Positions 58,901-64,000 of a stretch of 64,000 bases of DNA are shown one piece after another (positions within the stretch are counted from its first letter, which is position 1; every line of letters starts with the position of its first letter). Source of the stretch: Ciona savignyi (taxonomy: Eukaryota > Chordata > Ascidiacea > Phlebobranchia > Cionidae); assembly GCA_000149265.1 (NCBI GenBank), contig CH002796.1, positions 922,668 through 986,667 of the forward strand. Reading direction: 5' to 3'. The notes under the pieces are model-generated. The model had not been told where the DNA came from and did no database searches. It worked only from the letters and a program-made list of their open reading frames with translations. A program made the position numbers and the translations under genes.

Positions 58901-61900
58901 ATGCGAATCGGGGATGATTGGCGTCTGGGCCGGCAGAGGATCTATTTTGGTCTCAGGGTCGCTTCCCAAGATGGCGGCCACCGCTGCCCTCGGTTTGGCT
59001 TTCAGTGGGCGGCTGTAGTTGGGATTTGCGCTTGGATAGCGCCGACGTAAGCTGCGAATTGGGATCCTGAAAAAAACGAGATTCCAATTACAGGTTTGTC
59101 TAAGGGATCGGCAAACTGCGGATGTGGAGTCGAATATGGCTCTTTCATCCTTCTAATACGGCTCTTATTAAGGTGCTTAGCGTTTAATTAGTTTAAAACG
59201 CATACATAAGTAAAACAGACAAAAGAACATCTTTATCTCACACAGTGTTGTTTTTCACACTCCTTTTAGTTTACCACGCACTTACTGCTCTTGCATTTAA
59301 ATTGTGCAATGCAAACCAAATACTACGGTGACGTCGTTACCTTTGTTAAGTCGATCGTAATGCTCCTGGAATCATGTGACATCGCTGGCGACCTTGACCT
59401 CGACGATGAACCCTGCCCTTTGAACTTTGACCCCGAATCGGGCCGGTGACCTTCTGAACCGGGCACAGAGGTCAATCCGCTGATAGAGCCAGTTTGTAAG
59501 TTGAAGGACAAGCCTTGTAGCTTGGAAGACTGTCGTTTGCCTGGATGTCGAATATATATTCATGGTAGGACGCTTAAATCCATTTCATGATGGAAATATA
59601 CAAATCTACATATACTATATTCCCTTAGTTGGTCAATTAAACTGTTTCTTCGATTTAAAACGGCGATCTTTTTCCGTTTTTTTTTAATTTTACAGAGTTT
59701 TTTATTCTAGCCTTGCCCCAACACTAATCTGAACCTCGGAACTATCATACCTCTAACCTAGCAATAACACGATTTAACCTTCATTTTAGGGGGAATTTCC
59801 CTCTTTTCCCCTTTCATTTAACCGGGTTTCTTACCATCTTCTGAATGCTTTTGGTTGGACAGGAATTGGTTCAACTGTGATGAGCCGGGTGATTGACAGT
59901 TCGATCTGTGTTTCCCTGCAAGAAGTTTGTAGAATAAATAACAATTTGCTATGGGAATTATACAAGCACAGTTTACATACCTTGCAAAAACTATTACTAA
60001 AAGACTAGAGAGAGACAATTTTTGTTTAAAAAAATAAGTTGATTACAACCAAACTACAGCATCTTAACATATACTTCACCATAATATATATTTATATATA
60101 TATATACTGATCAAAAACTAAAGCATTTTAATATATACTCCACATTGCAATTGTTTCTATAACTTGACTATAAGCACAAGGTCATCCAAAAAAACACCAG
60201 CAACATGTTTATATCCCCATGCATTACAAGCAGTACCCTAACTTAAATCATAATTTACTCTGACAAAACATCAACCCATGATTTTTCCACTCACTCTCGT
60301 GCTCTGCGATTTCGGAATAATGTCGTGACTGGATGGTCCTTACTGCAGCCTGAAAATGGTATATTTTAATAAAGATAGATTCATATGGTCGACTGGGTCA
60401 TTTTGTGAGATTGTGACAAACGACTGATCCATGTTTTTGTGATTTCCCTCAATTTCTAAACAACAGGAATATCTAATAAGGTTATAAACAAGTTTCAAAA
60501 AATATAAAATTTATTAGGACTAAGCTTCTTTTGTTCGAGTATACTAGACTGAAATTGAAATGCCTTGCCTAACGACACAATCGATTAGCTGTTGGATGGT
60601 TTTGATTGGGAATCTTTCTGCTGATCGCCTGACAGGCTCATTATTAATGAGTGTATATAATAATAATGGGTGGGGTCATGAAAGCTCCAGGTCCAGGACT
60701 GATGACCCTAAATTGCCAATTACTCTAAAATGAGCCTATAAGCTGTTCAAAATAAAATAGGATAGGATATTCATGTTTATCCCCGTGAATTACCGGAGCT
60801 ATTGCAGTGTGTTGTGTAATATTTTCTTTCGTTCAGTAGAAACCATTTATACGTTGGGTTCGGGCAATGTCCGTTAAGTGGATTGCCCAAGGACACAACT
60901 GACTAGCTATTAACCAGTTTTAAACCTGCAACCTTTCGGCTAAAATGCGATTCACTAAACCACTAGACTAATCTGTTAAACGAAGATATCTCTAATTTTT
61001 CAGTTTTAGTGGATACTGTTCAACTGAAACCTTATTCTTGCGGATATAGAACTAGAAATTAAAACGAAATCTGTCCCCACCTTCTGCAATGCTTCACCAC
61101 TGGGGGAATATATGGTGAGCAGAAACTCGCAGATGCTCTCCAAAATCAACCTGGAATCAAAACAAAACATAAAAATACATTAAATAAAAATTTATGGATT
61201 AAATTCTTTATTTGAAACTTTTAAAAGTAGAATTATTTAAAAATGCAAACCGATTTGGATAAAGACATCCCTAGTAAATACAATACATTGTAATTTGGGA
61301 TGTTATGGGAACCGTAACTATCAGGGCCAAAAATCCATCAAATTTTGGGCGAGTAGGAATTCACTCGTGTGTGGAAGCTCGTGACGTAAAAAAACGCGAG
61401 TAAATCTTTTAAAATAATAAAAAAACATGTATTATGGACTCCGGTATTTGAGCGCGCCATGTGTATAATAAAAACAGTCGCAATGATGAGGATTTGTTTT
61501 TATTTCCCCTATATGCTAGTTGAATGGAAAACGGTCGCGGTAAACCTCAACAATTTTTTAATTTGCATGAGTAAATTCTTAATCGCACGGCGTGCGTCAC
61601 GCGGGTAATCACGCAAGTGCTATTCGAGTAACTCGTGCGGATTTTTGGCCTGAAGTATATATGCTATATTGTGTTTGCTATGTCCTGGTCCTGTACTATT
61701 CTGAGTGTGTATGGTATAAAAACAATCCATGATATGAACAAATCTGTTCCGCCAACAATAAAAGAAGAAAACGCGGCACACCTGTCCACCATTGATTGCG
61801 TGACCATCGACTTTAACTTCATTTTTTCATCGACGCGCAACCAGTCGTCGGCGCCGTGGACCGCCACAGACTGGGTGACGGCGTTCGTGAAGGATTTTAA

Positions 61901-63797
61901 GCGAGTGGTCTCGAGGTCGCTGACTCGACACGAAGACGATTTGTCGCCGACGATGAATAAGGTCGGACGCTTCATTTCGCACAAAACGTCATCTATCGTC
62001 TTTTAAATGAAAAATATTCTTAAATAACTATAAAAAAAAAGATTTTAAAATTAAAAAAAATTATTATATTAAAATTAAAAAAAAAATTAGAATATTATAA
62101 ATTAATATTCGAGAAAAAAATATGATCGGGGCGGGACAGCACACTTTTCTGAGAGACTGGGGCAAAATCACAGAAATTCTTAATTTTTTTTATCAGGCTA
62201 AATTCTATGGAAAGTTTAGTTTGAAATAACGAAACGAAAGTGGCATACTTACCCCACGTTGTCCGAACATATTGTACAACGGGAATCCAAGACAAATCAC
62301 GGCGGATACGTGCTCTATCAGCGCAACCTGGAAAAAGAAGCCAAAGATAAAATTTTCATACAATGAACCTGATTCGGAAAAATCATCAAAAGTAAATATG
62401 CAATCATTTTTTTATACTCTGCAACTCTCAATGCAAAGTAGTTATTTTAATAGCACTTTGGTTGTCATCAGTTTACCTTATGTCCAAAAGTCGGGATATA
62501 GTATTGTGGTGATACAAGATAAAGTTGAATTGTTCTTGTTTAACCTATTACCACACAGTGTTCAAAATACATCAGCAAATGGCCCACGAACAAAACCGAC
62601 AAGCAAATGAGTCGTTTCAATCCTACAACCCATTGGCAATCTCAGGAACGGTGCAAAGTCAAGAATTAGCAAATACGTTTAATTTACGAAGTGTATTGCA
62701 GATTCGTCACAATTAAGGAAATTGGTTGTAAATCATTTTATGGTCCCAAATGCAATTTTTACCATAGCCAATATAAAAATGATGTAGTAAACTCGCACAT
62801 GGTAGACTTCAGTGGTTTAACAATGTACCAAATCCTAATTTCGGGAATAGCTGCTTACATTTTAAAAGGGCCACAAACTGAAATAAAAATTAATGCTAAG
62901 GTAATAAAACAAGCAACAAATCTTACATGGCAGTTGATCAAGCTTGCAGTGTGCCAGCCGATAAGCACGACCTTCCGGTTGACATTACGAGCGCTGAGTT
63001 CTCGCACACGTGTGCAGATGTTGCGGAGAGTACTTTCCGCCAGCTCCTGTACCGTCCACGACGCTTTGTCCCCGTTTCCCTCGCTTTCCTCTGTCGTTGC
63101 TCCCACTTGGACAACCTGGGAGCAAAAATTAATACGACAAAGAACTTGGTGGGTTTGTGCGTCGTGTTTTATTTAGAGGGTTGCAAATTCGACTGATTAG
63201 CTAGGGTGTGCATTGCCTTTTGGTGGAAAGATTTAAACTCTGCAATACTCAATCTGGTGGCTAGCTAGTCTGTTGTGTCCTTTGTCAAGCCACTTAACGG
63301 ACATTGCCTGGATTCAGCAGATTAATGGGTTCTACCAAATTGAAGGAACGTCGAATCATATACAACACATTGCAATAGCTCTGATAACCTTTGGGTAGGC
63401 GCGATGTAATCGCCAGATCACTATAATATTGCCTCTTGCGTTTTACCATTGAAGGGTATAAACATGAATAATCTATCCTATTTTAAATAGAGGGGGGAAT
63501 TAGAATAAAATACACTTACTATAAATTTGATCATTGTGCTATCAAAAAAAGAAAAAGGCAACAAAACTGCACTCGTTTTAATGGCATATTAATGTTGTTA
63601 TTGGGAATAAATATAACTTAGTGCTGTTGTCTAACCTTACACTGTTTTCGGAAAAAGGAAACACCGTAGAATTAATTTACCTTCCCAATCTGGCTAAGAA
63701 GCGAATTCCAAAATCGCAATCGACGTGAAGTAACAGGCAACGTGGACTGGGAGACTGTGCACTGGACCACAATGAACAAGACTGGTTGGCTCAATTT
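48548..63797 (-). CDS. KANSL3: KANSL3, NSL histone acetyltransferase complex subunit 3 (5' part outside window)
   Basis: Minus-strand gene; exons 63681..63797, 62927..63115, 62253..62327, 61782..61999, 61081..61150, 60295..60349, 59835..59915 and 59341..59540 join with consistent phases. 58900..59066, 54988..55182, 49298..49571 and 48548..49003 are probable C-terminal exons. KANSL3 (Rcd1 in flies) belongs to the NSL complex, which with KAT8/MOF acetylates histone H4; it also binds microtubule minus ends in vertebrate mitosis. It has an alpha/beta-hydrolase-like fold without a normal nucleophile elbow. Seen: KVVLIGWHTASLINCH, HVSAVICLGFPLYNM, RPTLFIVGDKSSSC, HGADDWLRV and VTQSMVDR, matching vertebrate KANSL3 as recalled. 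The C-terminal part is low-complexity Ser/Pro/Gln-rich, as in the family. Two C-terminal junctions do not match in phase, so an exon or splice site is missing there. Confidence 0.88.
49093..49152. repeat. Short tandem repeat, unit about 25 bp, three copies
   Basis: ACGATTTTTATTAACACATTC recurs with drift between the last two KANSL3 exons. Confidence 0.6.
49298..49571 (-). CDS. KANSL3: Probable KANSL3 exon (low-complexity)
   Basis: Acceptor TCACCACAG; 91 codons open in one frame (YVLSPGGLSGQGAQESRH and a Ser/Lys/Gln-rich stretch ending LQAQIQ). The donor GTTTTC is weak. Incoming phase 2 does not match the previous exon's phase 1. Confidence 0.5.
53895..53985 (-). mobile_element. Family A SINE head, decayed
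   Basis: GCGCTAATCATACGGCC and ATGCGACTG. Confidence 0.45.
54215..54480 (+). mobile_element. SINE with a different tRNA-like head
   Basis: TATAGCTCAGTCGGTTAAGG (strong A-box block) and CATCGAAACC (poor B box), then the family B body GAAAAGGCACTTAGTAG and GGGGATAAACATTA. Confidence 0.6.
54988..55182 (-). CDS. KANSL3: Probable KANSL3 exon
   Basis: Acceptor GTCCCACCAG, donor GTAGGT, phase 1 in and out. It encodes TTFKPISTPRSPTFVERYQS, a charged helix (SRSRREDRETLQA) and PGSPEETA. GC-rich against AT-rich flanks. Assigned by position and phase. Confidence 0.6.
55213..55722. mobile_element. TIR MITE, second copy, interrupted by another element
   Basis: Ends CAAGGTCAAAAATC and GATTTTTGACCTTG match the 61321 family. 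An insertion from about 55240 to 55400 belongs to the G-rich MITE family and is flanked by AATTTCG on both sides. Confidence 0.65.
55954..55984. repeat. (AT)n(GT)n microsatellite
   Basis: About eleven AT units followed by GT units. Confidence 0.9.
56225..56375. repeat. Minisatellite, unit about 17 bp, eight to nine copies
   Basis: Repeats of AGGTGGCGCTGATGGAC with drift, in a KANSL3 intron. It produces a spurious His/Ser-rich ORF on the minus strand. Confidence 0.85.
56512..56685. mobile_element. G-rich TIR MITE in KANSL3 intron
   Basis: Left AAAAGGAGGGAATGAGG, right CCCTCATTTCCTCCC; inner part is the reverse orientation of the 8140 type (CAACACTAATCTTAACC). Confidence 0.6.
57100..57362 (+). 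mobile_element. Family B SINE, full length
   Basis: Head TGGTGGGTTAGTGCGTTG and GCAGGTTCGAAACTGG, body CTTGGACGAGTCACTTAACG. KANSL3 intron. Confidence 0.85.
57575..57680. mobile_element. G-rich MITE fragment
   Basis: AAAAGGTGGGGAAACTGCAC and the following T/G-rich inner part; the right end is missing. Confidence 0.4.
58103..58321. mobile_element. hAT-like MITE with clear terminal inverted repeats
   Basis: Left end CAGGGGTGGGCAAC, right end GTTGCCCATTCCTG; 219 bp. Flanks CCTCAAAC and CCTTACGC may be a decayed 8-bp target duplication. Non-coding. Confidence 0.7.
58615..58805 (-). mobile_element. Family B SINE, truncated
   Basis: GATATTCGTGTTTATCTTCG to GTAAGTGCCTTGG. About 95 bases from the 58900 exon end. 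Confidence 0.7.
58900..59066 (-). CDS. KANSL3: Probable KANSL3 exon (frame at 5' junction unresolved)
   Basis: Acceptor TTTTTTTCAG, donor GTAATT. The only frame open throughout encodes PRAAVAAILGSDPETKIDPL and joins in phase to 54988..55182, but it needs a phase-2 intron while the upstream exon ends in phase 0. In phase 0 the exon stops after 34 codons. Confidence 0.55.
59341..59540 (-). CDS. KANSL3: KANSL3 exon (Ser-rich, ITIDLTK)
   Basis: 200 bases; acceptor GACATCCAG, donor GTAACG, phase 1 in and phase 0 out. Gly/Ser-rich with SSSRSRSPAMSHDSRSI, ending TIDLTK, reminiscent of the vertebrate VDLTIEI stretch. Confidence 0.75.
59690..59815. mobile_element. G-rich MITE fragment
   Basis: CCCCAACACTAATCTGAACC and a right end TTTCCCTCTTTTCCCC; the left end is missing. 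Confidence 0.4.
59835..59915 (-). CDS. KANSL3: KANSL3 exon
   Basis: 81 bases, phase 1 on both sides; acceptor CTTGCAG, donor GTAAGA. Encodes a Ser/Gln/Asn-rich segment (QSPGSSQLNQFLSNQ). Confidence 0.75.
60295..60349 (-). CDS. KANSL3: KANSL3 exon
   Basis: 55 bases; acceptor CATTTTCAG, donor GTGAGT, phase 0 in and phase 1 out. Encodes AAVRTIQSRHYSEIAEHE. Confidence 0.75.
60762..60985 (-). mobile_element. Family B SINE with internal deletion
   Basis: TTCATGTTTATCCCCGTGAA is followed directly by TTACCGGAGCTATTGCAG, dropping about 60 bases; head CACTAAACCACTAGACTAAT. Confidence 0.8.
61081..61150 (-). CDS. KANSL3: KANSL3 exon
   Basis: 70 bases; acceptor TTGATTCCAG, donor GTGGGG. It completes Arg of SMVDR, then LILESICEFLLTIYS, the helix that ends the folded domain. 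Ends in phase 0. Confidence 0.88.
61321..61653. mobile_element. TIR MITE in KANSL3 intron
   Basis: Begins TCAGGGCCAAAAATCC and ends GGATTTTTGGCCTGA; 333 bp, no ORF of its own. Shares ACTCGT and CACGCGAGT sub-motifs with the 55213 copy. It ends about 130 bases from the exon 61782..61999. Confidence 0.75.
61782..61999 (-). CDS. KANSL3: KANSL3 exon (LFIVGDKSSSC, GADDWLRV)
   Basis: Acceptor TTTAAAAG, donor GTGTGC, phase 0 in and phase 2 out. It encodes TIDDVLCEMKRPTLFIVGDK, HGADDWLRVDE and VTQSMVD, the most diagnostic KANSL3 stretch. Confidence 0.94.
62253..62327 (-). CDS. KANSL3: KANSL3 exon (VSAVICLGFPLYN)
   Basis: 25 codons, phase 0; acceptor TTTTTCCAG, donor GTAAGT. It encodes VALIEHVSAVICLGFPLYNM and ends GQRG, the conserved strand-loop after the elbow. 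Confidence 0.92.
62927..63115 (-). CDS. KANSL3: KANSL3 exon (hydrolase-like core)
   Basis: 63 codons, phase 0; acceptor TTGCTCCCAG, donor GTAAGA. It ends RKVVLIGWHTASLINCH, equivalent to the vertebrate VLIGWNTGAL segment where a nucleophile elbow would be. Confidence 0.92.
63140..63480 (+). mobile_element. Family B SINE, possibly two nested heads
   Basis: Two head-like pieces (TTGGTGGGTTTGTGCGTCG and a GTGTGCATTGCC piece) precede one body with CAAGCCACTTAACGGACA. It begins about 25 bases upstream of the KANSL3 exon acceptor. Confidence 0.65.
63681..63797 (-). CDS. KANSL3: KANSL3 exon
   Basis: 39 codons, phase 0 in and out; acceptor TTTCCTCCAG, donor GTAAAT. It encodes KLSQPVLFIVVQCT and RRLRFWNSLLSQIGK, the strand and helix before the hydrolase-like core. 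Only this frame is open. Confidence 0.75.
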
Positions 63798-64000
63798 CTG
63801 GAGGAAATAAAGTAAAAATGGAATTAAAATCAAGCTTTTTCATTTTTTTATGATAAATATTGGATATATAAACCTCACGTTGCTCAGTATTGCCTGTGGC
63901 TCTTCAATTAAAAATTTGAACAACCATCAATTAAAAAAAGTCAGAACCATCAATTTAAAATTTGAAAAAGAAAAAAACGTAACAAAAAATAAACTTTAAA

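Noticed and set aside
61664..61781. Continuation of the KANSL3 ORF past VTQSMVDR
   Set aside because: The frame runs on but GTGTGC donor plus the exon at 61081 restores the family sequence in phase.
62691..63176. 161-aa plus-strand ORF
   Set aside because: Antisense shadow of the KANSL3 exon at 62927-63115 plus intron.

Overview
The window is eukaryotic nuclear DNA with spliced genes, GT-AG introns, short exons and many short interspersed repeats. The gene set (a sideroflexin, two retinoic-acid hydroxylase-type P450s of the CYP26 family, and KANSL3) points to an animal. The fast-evolving CYP26 copies, moderate introns, tRNA-derived SINEs and MITE-like elements fit a tunicate (ascidian) best. 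That placement is an inference, not proof.

Layout. 1-7919 (+): the C-terminal seven exons of a sideroflexin (SFXN1/3 type), cut by the left edge. 7920-11685: sideroflexin 3' flank, containing an approximately 1.2 kb tandem duplication that starts 22 bases after the stop. 11686-21147 (+): a complete seven-exon CYP26 gene (copy A, 641 aa). 21900-31685 (-): a second CYP26 gene (copy B, about 634 aa in nine exons; the first exon is a prediction), tail-to-tail with A and only about 750 bp from it. 31686-48486: a 17 kb stretch with no recognisable gene. It holds a textbook DR5 retinoic-acid response element next to a nuclear-receptor palindrome at about 34.95 kb, and one unrecognised ATG-initiated ORF at 46520-46879. 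48548-63797 (-): KANSL3, the non-specific-lethal (NSL) complex subunit with an alpha/beta-hydrolase-like fold, missing its N-terminal exons beyond the right edge.

Repeats. Two tRNA-derived SINE families are scattered throughout. Family A has a Ser/Leu-like head with an A box and a B box. Family B is about 290 bp, with a tRNA-like head and a conserved body. Several copies sit within a few tens of bases of splice sites, one about 6-10 bases from a CYP26 donor. There are also hAT-like MITEs, a G-rich TIR MITE family, a second TIR MITE family with a nested insertion, and several minisatellites.

Biology. CYP26 enzymes oxidise and clear retinoic acid, and known CYP26 genes are usually induced by retinoic acid through DR5 elements. 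Here both copies carry an unusual N-terminal extension ahead of the membrane anchor with five N-glycosylation sequons each. Both have lost the Arg of the PERF motif and have non-canonical I-helix oxygen-activation residues, while the heme Cys and ExxR remain intact. The pair therefore looks like expressed, intact but functionally shifted CYP26 enzymes. All calls are from reading the sequence; no search was run.
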